Shown here: positions 8,231-15,850 of the stretch, piece after piece
Layout of the letters: each line of letters opens with the position of its first letter
Numbering within the stretch: the first letter of the stretch is position 1
From: Thioclava atlantica
GTDB lineage: Bacteria; Pseudomonadota; Alphaproteobacteria; Rhodobacterales; Rhodobacteraceae
DNA: 64,000 nt
Assembly (NCBI RefSeq): GCF_000737065.1
Contig: NZ_AQRC01000011.1
Location: forward strand, 62,001-126,000
Direction of reading: 5' to 3'
Notes under the pieces: generated by a model
Told to the model about the DNA's origin: nothing
Database searches by the model: none
Seen by the model: only the letters and a program-made list of their open reading frames with translations
Program-made: the position numbers and the translations under genes

Positions 8231-9370
8231 CTAGATTTCGTCTTTGGTTCTGGTCGCGCCGTGACTGCGATACGCGTCGAGCATCAACCGCGTATATTCG
8301 GCCGTGCTCTGGGTCACGGTGCCCAAACCGGGCCATGCGAACAACGGATCCGACCAAGTAACTTCCAACTCAATCTCGATCCCAAGCAGTGCGGCCACTT
8401 TGATCGCAGCGGTCGGCTCCTTGTCCTCGGGCCAGTAGTGATCCTCGAAGGAAACAACCACGTCGAGATCGTCATCAACCCAGATTTCGGCCAGACTCGC
8501 TCCCATGCGCTCGCTGGCATTGGTCGCATCCTCGAACAGGGCAGCCCGGATCAAATGGGTCACCTGGTCACTGTTGAGGTCAAGCCTTGGCCGCGGATCT
8601 ATAATTGACACGATGGGTTCAATCTCTTGCCTTTCGGCGCGGGATTGGACTGGCACTGGTTTTTCATCGGTCGGTTCCAGCCAGAAGGCTTCTGGAAAAA
8701 TGTTGATTGGTGATGCGCCGCAGCTGGGGCAGTGCCATTGGTTTCCAGCGATCTGTGGGCCGGTGATCTCTGAGTTGCAGTGAAGGCAGTACCAGAGGTT
8801 CGATTCCTCCATCTCCAAGAACGGGTGCCGCACATTTCCTTCCGCATCCGGCTTTGTGGCGCGCCGTGGCCAATCGGCAAATCGCCGCGCCTTGACGCTC
8901 TGCATCAATTCCCTCGCAATCCCGATGGCTTCTTCACGTAGCACGCGATCGTTCATCGGGCTGGTCTGGGCATGCTTGATGTCGATCTCGACACGAGGGG
9001 CGGCCAAAGGGTTTTCTGGCAGCACGATCTGCCAACCCTCACCATCCATGCGGACGTCACCAAGCATTGTTTTCAGTTCGTATGGATGCCCCCGTACTTC
9101 TCCTCGAGTGACGGCATCGGGGCTTCCGAAGATATGGTCGAAGGTCGCACCCTCGTAGGAAGTGATCCGTTCCACGAAGGCCTTGATCGTGGCAACTTGT
9201 GCTTCGGAGGGAACCCACTCTCCTTTGGCGCTGCCTGTCAACGCATTCCAATGAGCAAAGCCCATTCGACTGGCAACAAAGTCGAGCGCTACGTGCTGTG
9301 GTTGACCCGTCGCCCTAGCGTAACGCTTCGCCAGTAGTTTCAAAGTCTTGAGCTTAGTGTTCTCTGTCAT
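8231..9370 (-). CDS. Zinc-ribbon protein of unknown function
   Basis: 379 aa. The N-terminus (LKLLAKRYARATGQPQHVAL, then FVASRMGFAHWNALTG) is a short helical module seen at the start of several plasmid and Rhodobacteraceae proteins. A zinc ribbon lies in the middle: WYCLHCN, then WHCPSCGASP, about residues 195-220. The C-terminal third (about 270-375) is acidic, with IWVDDDLDVVVSFEDHYWPEDKEP and ATRTKDEI at the end. No enzymatic motif is evident and the function is unknown. It is read toward ssb, opposite to its neighbours, so it forms its own transcription unit. Confidence 0.7.
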   Translation of the reverse strand: MTENTKLKTLKLLAKRYARATGQPQHVALDFVASRMGFAHWNALTGSAKGEWVPSEAQVATIKAFVERITSYEGATFDHIFGSPDAVTRGEVRGHPYELKTMLGDVRMDGEGWQIVLPENPLAAPRVEIDIKHAQTSPMNDRVLREEAIGIARELMQSVKARRFADWPRRATKPDAEGNVRHPFLEMEESNLWYCLHCNSEITGPQIAGNQWHCPSCGASPINIFPEAFWLEPTDEKPVPVQSRAERQEIEPIVSIIDPRPRLDLNSDQVTHLIRAALFEDATNASERMGASLAEIWVDDDLDVVVSFEDHYWPEDKEPTAAIKVAALLGIEIELEVTWSDPLFAWPGLGTVTQSTAEYTRLMLDAYRSHGATRTKDEI

Positions 9371-9673
9371 GATCCATGTCCAAGCCGGATCTGACTAGGT
9401 GCCCGCTGCTAATCAGACCCGCCGATGGCATGAGGTCTGCTGTTCGAAATTAAGATCGCTGCAAAGCTTCGCGTGGCGGGCACACCGGCCTGCGAGAAAG
9501 GCCTTGTTTAACCTCTGCCATTTTTGAACGCAGGTCAACACCAGCGAGTTGCGGGCGTGCGGCGCCTCCGACTTAGCGCCGTTTGCCCGAGAGAGTTTGA
9601 GGTTGGCCGGTTTCCCGGTGACGGGTTGAGGGCTGGGAGAGTGGCTCCCGGCGCCTGTCGCGGAGGAATGCCG
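9371..9673. other. Divergent promoter region and leader of the DUF932 gene
   Basis: About 300 bp between divergent genes. The right half is a purine-rich leader containing GAGAGAGTTTGAGG and a GGGAG/CTCCC hairpin just before GGAGG at 9662-9666. The hairpin resembles the leaders before the genes at 11564, 12180 and 18409. No exact promoter could be assigned. Confidence 0.45.
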
Positions 9674-10873
9674 ATGGGCGTTGTGGAAGTTCTGGATGCG
9701 GTACAGCCGACGCGGGCTGGTGGCTGGAAAGTGGATGTGAGCCGGGGTGACCGGAATGGGCGGGTGTCGTCCGAATGGTTCAACAGGCCGGATGACGAGC
9801 GGTACCTGTCGCTCGACGATCTCTGGGCCAATGTGAAGGGTCGCTCTGAGCGCAGCCGCAGCCGGGTGGTGCAAACCGCCGACATCCGTGTCGAGGCAGC
9901 GCGCGACAGTGCAGAGCGGCTGCACTTGGTCCTGCCGAAAGCGCATGAGCCGATCGCACCCACGCACTGGGCCTTCGGCCAGCTTGCCAGCATCGTCGGT
10001 GCCCCGGCATCCTACCTGCGGCAGCTTCCCGCGCCTCTGGCGGGGATCAACCTGCAATACGGTTTGACCAACCACCGCGCCGAGCAGGTGAAGACCTTCG
10101 AGACCGAGGATGGCCGCACGGAACTGCGCGCCGTGACCGGTCCCGACTACGGCCGCATCCATGACTTCGAGCTTGTCGAGGCGGTTCAGCGCATCGCGGG
10201 CAATGGCACGGGCGATACGCGCTGGAAGGTACCGGGTGTGCTGGATTGGTCGACCGGGGTCTACAACCCCGATGTCGAAATCAGCCGCGACACGACCACG
10301 CTCTACGCCTCGGACCGCGATGTCTTCCTGTTCCTGGTCGATGATCGCAACCCGATCGAGGCGGGCAAGCTGGCGGACGGCTCCCCCGATCTCTATTTCC
10401 GGGGCTTCTATTGCTGGAATTCCGAGGTGGGCGCGAAGACCCTCGGCATGGCGAGCTTCTATCTGCGGGCGGTGTGCCAGAACCGCAACCTCTGGGGCGT
10501 CGAGGATTTCCAGGAGATCAAGATCCGTCACTCGAAATACGCCGCTTCGCGCTTCGCACATGAGGCCGCGCCCGCGTTGACGCGGTTTGCCAATTCCTCG
10601 CCGCAGGGGTTCGTGAACGGCATCAAGGCGGCGCGCCAGCAGATCGTGGCGCGCAGCGACGCGGACCGCGCGGATTTCCTGCGCAAGCGCGGTTTCTCGA
10701 AGGCCGAATCCGGCAAGATCATCGAGAAGGTGCTGATGGAGGAAGGCCGCCCGCCCGAGAGCATCTTCGATTTCGTGCAGGGCATCACGCGGCTCGCTCG
10801 CGACAAGACTCAGCAGGATGCACGCCTCGACATGGAAGGGCGCGCCAAGAAGCTCCTCGACCGCGTTGGCTAA
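9674..10873 (+). CDS. DUF932 plasmid/phage-type protein
   Basis: 399 aa. ATG 9674 is chosen because GGAGG (9662-9666) lies 7 nt upstream; ATG 9668 is too close. DUF932 features include HWAFGQLASIVGAPASYLRQLP, LRAVTGPDYGRIHDFELVEAV, FLFLVDDRNPIE, YFRGFYCWNSEVGAKTLG and CQNRNLWGVEDFQEIKIRHS. DUF932 genes are very common on conjugative plasmids and phages, but the biochemical role is unknown. It starts a run of accessory genes that extends to the strawberry-notch gene, and is followed by a perfect palindromic hairpin. Confidence 0.88.
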   Translation: MGVVEVLDAVQPTRAGGWKVDVSRGDRNGRVSSEWFNRPDDERYLSLDDLWANVKGRSERSRSRVVQTADIRVEAARDSAERLHLVLPKAHEPIAPTHWAFGQLASIVGAPASYLRQLPAPLAGINLQYGLTNHRAEQVKTFETEDGRTELRAVTGPDYGRIHDFELVEAVQRIAGNGTGDTRWKVPGVLDWSTGVYNPDVEISRDTTTLYASDRDVFLFLVDDRNPIEAGKLADGSPDLYFRGFYCWNSEVGAKTLGMASFYLRAVCQNRNLWGVEDFQEIKIRHSKYAASRFAHEAAPALTRFANSSPQGFVNGIKAARQQIVARSDADRADFLRKRGFSKAESGKIIEKVLMEEGRPPESIFDFVQGITRLARDKTQQDARLDMEGRAKKLLDRVG

Positions 10874-10880
10874 TGTGGCG

Positions 10881-10904
10881 ACCGGAGGCGATATCGCCTC
10901 CGGT
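10881..10904 (+). terminator. Perfect palindrome downstream of DUF932 gene
   Basis: Two 12-nt arms (ACCGGAGGCGAT and its complement) directly abut, 8 nt after the stop codon. A loose CTCGTTCCTGTTTC tail follows. It is probably a terminator, though the zero-length loop also allows a protein-binding site. Confidence 0.55.
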
Positions 10905-10966
10905 CTCGTTCCTGTTTCATCGATCTGCTACCGTGCCCGAAATGTTTAGGTGTTGGAAGTACGCGC

Positions 10967-11467
10967 ATGGAAGAAATCGATTGGTCAGATCGTGCATTTT
11001 ATGATGACGGCGAATGGGTTACCTGGTCGGAAATCGACGAGCAGCTTCGCTACAAGGAGTGGGGCGCAAAATACCCGAACGCGATTAGGTCTATGATCCC
11101 ATATTTTGAGGATCTCCTGTCCCTCGCGGAAAGCTACCACCTCGAGACCGGCCTTCACCTCTCTGTCTACGGCGATATCGGTGAGCTGTTTGGTGCTATC
11201 ACGTATGGTATCAAGCTGAACAAGACCTATGCCCAGGGTGCTGACGGAAGACTTGGCAATGATCATGTCGAGGTCAAAACCATTACGCCATTCAAGACAA
11301 AGGATGTGGTTGTGGTCGATACAAATGGGCATTTCAACAAGCTCTTGGTTGTAAAGATCAACGAGGATTTTCAGGTCTCGGGTCGGATGATCGACCGAAA
11401 AGATCTCCCAAAGCGCGAAGGGCGCTACTTGCGGGTTCGATGGAGCGATTTACCAACGCCGAAATGA
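10967..11467 (+). CDS. Hypothetical protein with PD-(D/E)XK-like core
   Basis: 166 aa with a GGAAG site upstream. It is less GC-rich than its neighbours. An acidic N-terminus (MEEIDWSDRAFYDDGEW) is followed by IGELFGAITYGIKLNKTYAQGADGRLGNDHVEVKTI. The order GELFGA, then GADG, then VEVKTI matches the E...D-X(n)-E-X-K layout of restriction-endonuclease-fold proteins. The family is not recognised with certainty (possibly DUF6998-like). It could be a small nuclease or an immunity-type protein; catalysis is inference. Confidence 0.65.
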   Translation: MEEIDWSDRAFYDDGEWVTWSEIDEQLRYKEWGAKYPNAIRSMIPYFEDLLSLAESYHLETGLHLSVYGDIGELFGAITYGIKLNKTYAQGADGRLGNDHVEVKTITPFKTKDVVVVDTNGHFNKLLVVKINEDFQVSGRMIDRKDLPKREGRYLRVRWSDLPTPK

Positions 11468-11563
11468 TCGACCCGTTCAGCGACAGAGAGTCCGAGGGGG
11501 TGGTTTGGTCTTTGACGGTTTGAAGCGGGGAGAGAGGCTCTCCGCACCGTCGGAGATATGCCC

Positions 11564-12082
11564 ATGTTCGACCTTCCTCTCCAAACTCAGCCGGAAACGC
11601 AGAAAACAGGTTTGCCGCCGAGCCTCCTGACCGTTTTTGCAGATCAAGACTTGCCGTTCGCACTCACGACGGCTTGCCATGCGCCCGCAGCTCTCATGTC
11701 CGGGCAGGCACACCCCAAGGTACTGGAGCGGTTTGCCACGCTGGCCGAGGCCATGCAGGGGGCAATCGTTCACGCCGAAGATATCACACCTGAAGACGCT
11801 CCGCGCATCCTGGCAATCCTCGATCGGGAGGGCCGTCTCGTTCTGGCCGGAGCTACCTGTGATGGCGGGGTCGCATGGTGCCACCCGGTCTCGGATGCCG
11901 CCGAAGCCCGCGCCGTCGTGTCCGAGGCCAGCCAGACCCGCGCGCAGGCCATGCGGGCGGCCGAGTGGCATGAACATAGCCTCGCGCGACGGCTGCGGCA
12001 CCACGCCGACGTTCTCGATGCCCGTCTTGTCGATCCGCTCTGGCGTGTCTTCGCGTCTCGCGCCCTGCAGATCGCGGCGTGA
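11564..12082 (+). CDS. Hypothetical plasmid-type protein
   Basis: 172 aa. Start 11564 (MFDLPLQTQPETQK) is chosen because CGGAG lies 8 nt upstream. The body is rich in Ala/Glu (FATLAEAMQGAIVHAED, PRILAILDREGRLVLAGAT, ARAVVSEASQTRAQAMRAAEWHEHSLARRL) with a C-terminal LWRVFASRALQIAA. No family was recognised. The leader contains a GGAGAG-AGG-CTCTCC hairpin just before the ribosome-binding site. It belongs to the accessory run between the DUF932 and strawberry-notch genes. Confidence 0.65.
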   Translation: MFDLPLQTQPETQKTGLPPSLLTVFADQDLPFALTTACHAPAALMSGQAHPKVLERFATLAEAMQGAIVHAEDITPEDAPRILAILDREGRLVLAGATCDGGVAWCHPVSDAAEARAVVSEASQTRAQAMRAAEWHEHSLARRLRHHADVLDARLVDPLWRVFASRALQIAA

Positions 12083-12179
12083 CGCCCGAGAGTCAGAGAA
12101 GGGCAGGGGAGGATGTGAGCCTAGGAGGACGAGAGAGAGCCTCGGGGTTCAGATCCTTTCCCTCATTTCGGAGTTTCCA

Positions 12180-12671
12180 ATGTCCAAGATCGAACCCACC
12201 TTGGCCGCGCCGATGGCGCCGTCCAGGATTGATTTCGCCGCCGTGCTGGCTCGGCAGGCCGAGCGCGACGCGCGGATCGCAGCTTTGCGTCCGGCCAACA
12301 AGGAGCGCCTCTTCGATGGCCTGACTGCCGCGGGCATCACCCATGTGACCGTGAGCTTCGACGGTTATGGCGATAGCGGCCAGGTTGAAAGCATCGAATT
12401 CTACGCTGGCGAGACCGAGGTTGCTTTCCCCAAGACCGAGATCGCCTATGCCGCATTGACCTGGGACGACCCGGAGGTCGAGATGCGGGCGCTCTCGCTC
12501 GAGGATGCCGTGGAGCAACTGGCCTACGACTTGCTCTCCGACACCCATGGCGGTTGGGAAAAAAACGACGGGGCTTACGGCGAATTCTGCTTCGACGCGC
12601 TCGCTCGCACCATCCACCTCGAGTTCAACGAGCGCTTCACCTCGTCCGAACTCTACACACACGATTTCTGA
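12180..12671 (+). CDS. DUF6878-like protein
   Basis: 163 aa. The start follows the CGGAGTTTCC ribosome-binding leader. The C-terminal half (GGWEKNDGAYGEFCFDALA, then IHLEFNERFTSSELYTHDF) matches the DUF6878 pattern found next to DUF932 genes on alphaproteobacterial plasmids. The N-terminus has a basic helix (VLARQAERDARIAALRPANKERLFDGL) and a strand-rich centre (VTVSFDGYGDSGQVESIEF). No catalytic motif is apparent. The next gene begins 10 nt downstream with its own GGGGG-type site, so they are probably cotranscribed. Confidence 0.75.
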   Translation: MSKIEPTLAAPMAPSRIDFAAVLARQAERDARIAALRPANKERLFDGLTAAGITHVTVSFDGYGDSGQVESIEFYAGETEVAFPKTEIAYAALTWDDPEVEMRALSLEDAVEQLAYDLLSDTHGGWEKNDGAYGEFCFDALARTIHLEFNERFTSSELYTHDF

Positions 12672-12681
12672 GGGGGCGGCG

Positions 12682-13059
12682 ATGGCACATCCGTACCACC
12701 ACGCCCTGTCCTCGGTGAAGAAATGGGGCGGCACGGTCGAGGATTACCTCGCCGTGCATTCCTGGTTCGACCAGAGCAAGGAGATCACAGCCGATTTTCG
12801 GCACCGGGCGTTGCGCCACCATGCTGAGGGCATCTTCATGGCCGAGACAATCTTTGGTCCGACGCTTACGCTCTCCACCGGACGCATCATCCCGACCCGG
12901 TGGGTCGGCGAGCAGCATGTTAAGGAGGACCTCGGCTTCATCCCGAGCTTCGCCGATTGGGTGAAGGCCATTCGGCCCGAGCCTTGGATGGGTCGGACCG
13001 AACGGATCGAGGCAAAGGTCGATCCGCATCTCGCTTCGCCCGTGGTCGAGGTCATGTGA
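12682..13059 (+). CDS. DUF6915-like protein
   Basis: 125 aa. The sequence HPYHHALSSVKKWGGTVEDYLAVHSWFD, then FRHRALRHHAEGIFMAE, is a His-rich helical domain. It resembles proteins that often accompany DUF6878 genes. GRIIPTRWVGEQHVKEDLGFIPS follows. The clustered His residues (HHALS, RALRHHAEG) could bind a metal, but no function is known. It is tightly linked to the genes on both sides (10 nt and 1 nt gaps). Confidence 0.72.
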   Translation: MAHPYHHALSSVKKWGGTVEDYLAVHSWFDQSKEITADFRHRALRHHAEGIFMAETIFGPTLTLSTGRIIPTRWVGEQHVKEDLGFIPSFADWVKAIRPEPWMGRTERIEAKVDPHLASPVVEVM

Positions 13060-13060
13060 C

Positions 13061-13258
13061 ATGACCGATCCCACTTATCGACGTCTTGGCTTGCCGCCGA
13101 CCGCTTCGCGACTGGCAGTGGTTCGCGCGGCGGTCCGGGCGCTACACCCCGACACGCGCGCTGTTTGCAGTCTCCGGCTGGCGCGCAAGCGCTTCTACCG
13201 GCAGATGCTCTGCGCTCATGCCGCACGGCAGGCGGCGGGCGACACGCCGACCGGCTGA
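13061..13258 (+). CDS. Small basic protein with J-domain-like N-terminus
   Basis: 65 aa, starting 1 nt after the preceding stop codon. The sequence MTDPTYRRLGLPPTASRLAV followed by VRAAVRALHPDT resembles the first helices and HPD loop of a DnaJ J-domain (here LHPDT), but the rest of the domain is missing. The remainder is Arg-rich (LRLARKRFYRQML). Tight linkage supports it being real; the function is unknown. Confidence 0.55.
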   Translation: MTDPTYRRLGLPPTASRLAVVRAAVRALHPDTRAVCSLRLARKRFYRQMLCAHAARQAAGDTPTG

Positions 13259-13292
13259 TCGTTCCCAACTACCCCTTCATCCCAATCGATCG

Positions 13293-13310
13293 CCCGGCCT
13301 CCTGGCCGGG
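13293..13310 (+). terminator. Hairpin between small accessory genes
   Basis: A 7-bp stem (CCCGGCC / GGCCGGG) with a TCCT loop is followed by TCTTCCCC. It may attenuate transcription before the next gene. Confidence 0.4.
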
Positions 13311-13333
13311 TCTTCCCCATTAAGGAGGTCCCC

Positions 13334-13753
13334 ATGGCGGATTGCTTCACCCATTTCTCATGCCTGATCGACGTCGGCAGCCCCGACAAGGCCGCCCGCG
13401 CGCTCGTGCTGTTTCAGGAACTTCGCGCTGCGGATCAGGACGCTGACGACCCAGATGTCGCTGGCTTCGATCTCGTGCACCAGGATGCCCCCGAGGGCAG
13501 CAGCCTCTGGATCCATGACGACGAACACGGCGATGTCGAAGCCGTCATCCGCTTCGTCTTGCGGCTCGCCGAAGACCTCGACCTCACCGGCCTTTGGGGG
13601 TTCCAGTATGCTCTGACCTGCTCCCGGCCGCGGCTCGACGCCTTTGGCGGCGGTGCGCATGCCATCGATCTTGGCGCTCGTAAATCCATCGGCTGGTCCA
13701 GCACGCAAGAATGGTTGGTCGCGGCGCTGAACGGGGAGGACGTCGATGCCTGA
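13334..13753 (+). CDS. Hypothetical acidic accessory protein
   Basis: 139 aa with an ideal AAGGAGG site 5-6 nt upstream. It is acidic, with FTHFSCLIDVGSPDKAARAL, LRAADQDADDPDVAGFDLVHQ, GSSLWIHDDEHGDVEAVIRFVL, WGFQYALTCSRPRLDAFGGGA and TQEWLVAALNGEDVDA. The pattern (paired strands around LWIHDDEHGD and FGGGAH) recurs among Rhodobacteraceae plasmid genes of unknown role, and no catalytic motif was recognised. It overlaps the next gene by 8 bp, so the two are translationally coupled. Confidence 0.65.
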   Translation: MADCFTHFSCLIDVGSPDKAARALVLFQELRAADQDADDPDVAGFDLVHQDAPEGSSLWIHDDEHGDVEAVIRFVLRLAEDLDLTGLWGFQYALTCSRPRLDAFGGGAHAIDLGARKSIGWSSTQEWLVAALNGEDVDA

Positions 13754-14390
13754 GATCATCTGCACCACTGTCTACCAGTTCTCCGAGCTCTCGGATGCAG
13801 CCAAAGAGAAGGCACGATGCTGGTATCGCGACCTCGGGCCCCACGACGACTGGTGGGACGCGGTCTATGAAGATTTCGAGCGGGTCTGCGAGATACTCGG
13901 CATCAGCCTGAAGACCACGCCCGTCCGCCTGATGAGCGGCGGGACGCGCCAAAAGCCCTGCATCTGGTTCTCCGGGTTCTGGAGTCAGGGCGACGGGGCC
14001 TGTTTCGAAGGATACTGGTCCCACGCCAAGGGCGCGGCCGCGCGCATTCGGGACTACGCGCCCAAGGACGCGACGTTGCACGGCATCGCCGACCGCCTGC
14101 AGGCCATCCAGCGGCGAAACTTCTACAAACTCGCCGCCGAGGCCAGCCACCGCGGCCGCTACTACCACGAATACTGCATGTCCGTGGACGTGACGCGCGA
14201 CAGTCCGACGTGGCAGCCGCCGACCGAGGACGCGGAAAAAGTCGTGACCGAGGCCCTGCGCGATCTGGCCCGCTGGCTCTACAGCCAGCTTGAAGCCGAA
14301 TTCGACCACCTCACCTCGGACGAGGCCATCGAGGAGGGGATCATCGTCAACGCGTATACGTTCACGGAAGGAGGGCGGCGGTTCGGATAA
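13746..14390 (+). CDS. Hypothetical protein, 'antitoxin of TA stability system'-like
   Basis: 214 aa, overlapping the previous gene by 8 bp. It begins MPEIICTTVYQFSELSDAAK with EKARCWYRDLGPHDDWWDAVYEDF, then KPCIWFSGFWSQGDGACFEG, HRGRYYHEYCMSVDV and a long C-terminal helix (VTEALRDLARWLYSQLEAEFDHL). Similar proteins are widespread in phages and plasmids and are often labelled as an antitoxin of a toxin-antitoxin stability system, without experimental basis that I know of. The role is uncertain. The TA pair that follows has its own promoter. Confidence 0.7.
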   Translation: MPEIICTTVYQFSELSDAAKEKARCWYRDLGPHDDWWDAVYEDFERVCEILGISLKTTPVRLMSGGTRQKPCIWFSGFWSQGDGACFEGYWSHAKGAAARIRDYAPKDATLHGIADRLQAIQRRNFYKLAAEASHRGRYYHEYCMSVDVTRDSPTWQPPTEDAEKVVTEALRDLARWLYSQLEAEFDHLTSDEAIEEGIIVNAYTFTEGGRRFG

Positions 14391-14420
14391 CAGTGATCAA
14401 AGCGTAAGGTTCATTTGATC

Positions 14421-14448
14421 TTTACAGTAAGTCCATATGGACTATATT
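14421..14448 (+). promoter_or_regulatory. Promoter with palindromic operator for the MbcA/ParS-RES pair
   Basis: TTTACA (14421-14426) and TATATT (14443-14448) are separated by 16 bp. A perfect 14-bp palindrome (AGTCCAT/ATGGACT, 14430-14443) fills the spacer. The antitoxin, an Xre-type protein, is the likely repressor. Confidence 0.65.
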
Positions 14449-14467
14449 GAGGCCAATGGAGGACGCC

Positions 14468-14857
14468 ATGTACGTTGCAGAGAAAATCCGGGAACCCGCA
14501 CAGATCAACGCCGTCGCGTTGAAAGCTTATGCACGCGTAGCCGATGCTTGGGGTCTCAGTCTCAAGGAAGCAGCTGGCCTTGCCGACATGTCAGAGAGCA
14601 CGTGGAAGCGCGCCAAGAAGCCGGATTTCGCCGGAGAGCTCACCAAGGACCAACTGCTGCGGCTCAGTGCGGTGATCGGCATCTACAAGTCGCTCGAACT
14701 CTACTTCTCCGAGCCGCTCGCGCGAAGCTGGTTCACCCGACCGAACACCGGCCCGCTGTTCGGGGGCAGCCGTCCGGTTGACACCGCCATCGAAGGTGGC
14801 TTGCCGCAGATCCTCGCGGTGCGGACCTATCTCGATGCGTTGCGTGGTGGGGCATGA
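14468..14857 (+). CDS. MbcA/ParS/Xre-type antitoxin
   Basis: 129 aa. ATG 14468 follows GGAGG by 5 nt; earlier in-frame codons fall in the -10 box. The N-terminal helix-turn-helix region is LKAYARVADAWGLSLKEAAGLADMS with ESTWKRAKKPDF. The C-terminal toxin-binding domain contains LSAVIGIYKSLELYFSE, WFTRPNTGPLFGG and GLPQILAVRTYLDALRGG. This is the antitoxin of RES-type systems (DUF2384/MbcA). It should neutralise the RES enzyme encoded next (4-bp ATGA overlap) and repress its own promoter. Confidence 0.9.
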   Translation: MYVAEKIREPAQINAVALKAYARVADAWGLSLKEAAGLADMSESTWKRAKKPDFAGELTKDQLLRLSAVIGIYKSLELYFSEPLARSWFTRPNTGPLFGGSRPVDTAIEGGLPQILAVRTYLDALRGGA

Positions 14858-15555
14858 AGCAGACCGAGGTTTCAGATCGCGGTCTCGTTCGTCTCCTGCC
14901 TGCCACCTACCACAAGCCGCCATCCCTGCGCGGTCTCGTCGATACCGATGACGAGATGGAGATCTTGGCAGAGATCGAGGGCCTGACCAGTGGACGTCTA
15001 CAGGCCGAACGCGGGCGCAACCCACATCTGGACCCGCGCGAACTCGCTTGGCAACGCCGTAGCCGCGATCTGCGCATCTATGGGGACAGTCACGTCAACG
15101 CAGCCTTCACTTACACCCGCGCCGGCGGAAACCGCTTCAACGCCGAGGAGCGCGGCGCTTGGTACTGCGCATGGGATGTGATGGTTTCTGTCAGCGAAGT
15201 GGCCTGGCACCGCACACGCGAACTCGGCTTTACCGGCAGCTTCCACGACAGCGCCCGCTATGTGGAATTGCTGGCCGACTTCATCGGCGTCTTCAACGAC
15301 ATGACCGATGAGGCAGGTCATCCGGCGCTGCATCCGGATCCGGCTGTCGGGTATCCCGAGGGCCAAAGCCTGGCACAGCATCTGCGTCGGGGCGGATCCA
15401 AGGGCCTGATTTACCCTTCGGTCCGGGCTCCTGCACCGGGCGGGAATTGCCTGGTCTGCTTCGAGCCCCACGCAATTCAGAACGTTCGTCCGGGCGCGTC
15501 TTGGGATCTTGTTTGGGATGGGACACCGCACTACTCGATTGCGGCTGTCAGCTAA
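14854..15555 (+). CDS. RES-domain toxin
   Basis: 233 aa. The RES core is visible: GGNRFNAEERGAWYCA (conserved Arg, Glu and Trp/Tyr), then SVSEVAWHRTRELGF with the conserved Ser-Glu, and a C-terminal ARYVELLADF and CLVCFEPHAI. RES toxins degrade or phosphorolyse NAD+ (MbcT, Res-Xre families), lowering its level until growth stops. A 70-residue N-terminal extension precedes the core. ATGA overlap with the antitoxin gene supports coupled expression with the antitoxin made first. Confidence 0.9.
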   Translation: MKQTEVSDRGLVRLLPATYHKPPSLRGLVDTDDEMEILAEIEGLTSGRLQAERGRNPHLDPRELAWQRRSRDLRIYGDSHVNAAFTYTRAGGNRFNAEERGAWYCAWDVMVSVSEVAWHRTRELGFTGSFHDSARYVELLADFIGVFNDMTDEAGHPALHPDPAVGYPEGQSLAQHLRRGGSKGLIYPSVRAPAPGGNCLVCFEPHAIQNVRPGASWDLVWDGTPHYSIAAVS

Positions 15556-15591
15556 TCCGCAAAACCGTAATTGCCCCGGAGGCCTATAAGG

Positions 15592-15768
15592 ATGGCAACG
15601 CCTGATATTGAAAGCCCTGACCGCACCGATCTCAAGCAGATCGACCATGCGCACTTCTTTGAAGCGATGGACTCGCCGCCTTTGCCGACCGAAGCACTGC
15701 GCTCTGCCTTTCGTCGGGCGAAAACGCGGTCATTTCAGCGAAACGCAGGGCTTGGAAGCGCCGACTGA
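15592..15768 (+). CDS. Small hypothetical protein
   Basis: 58 aa. ATG 15592 is preceded by GGAGG and TAAGG. The sequence MATPDIESPDRTDLKQIDHA with HFFEAMDSPPLPTEALRSAF has the look of a small acidic plasmid protein with a basic tail (RRAKTRSFQRN). It lies 36 nt after the RES gene and could be read with it. No family was recognised, and its reality rests on the good ribosome-binding site. Confidence 0.4.
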   Translation: MATPDIESPDRTDLKQIDHAHFFEAMDSPPLPTEALRSAFRRAKTRSFQRNAGLGSAD

Positions 15769-15850
15769 GTTCACCCGTCTTCGGCGCCTTCCATCGACGC
15801 GATGAGGATGGCCAACGCAAAGCGCCCCTCGCGACGGTGCTGGGCGTGGC

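Noticed and set aside
9413-10561. A 382-codon minus-strand frame opposite the DUF932 gene
   Set aside because: Antisense to conserved DUF932 motifs and without a plausible ribosome-binding site.
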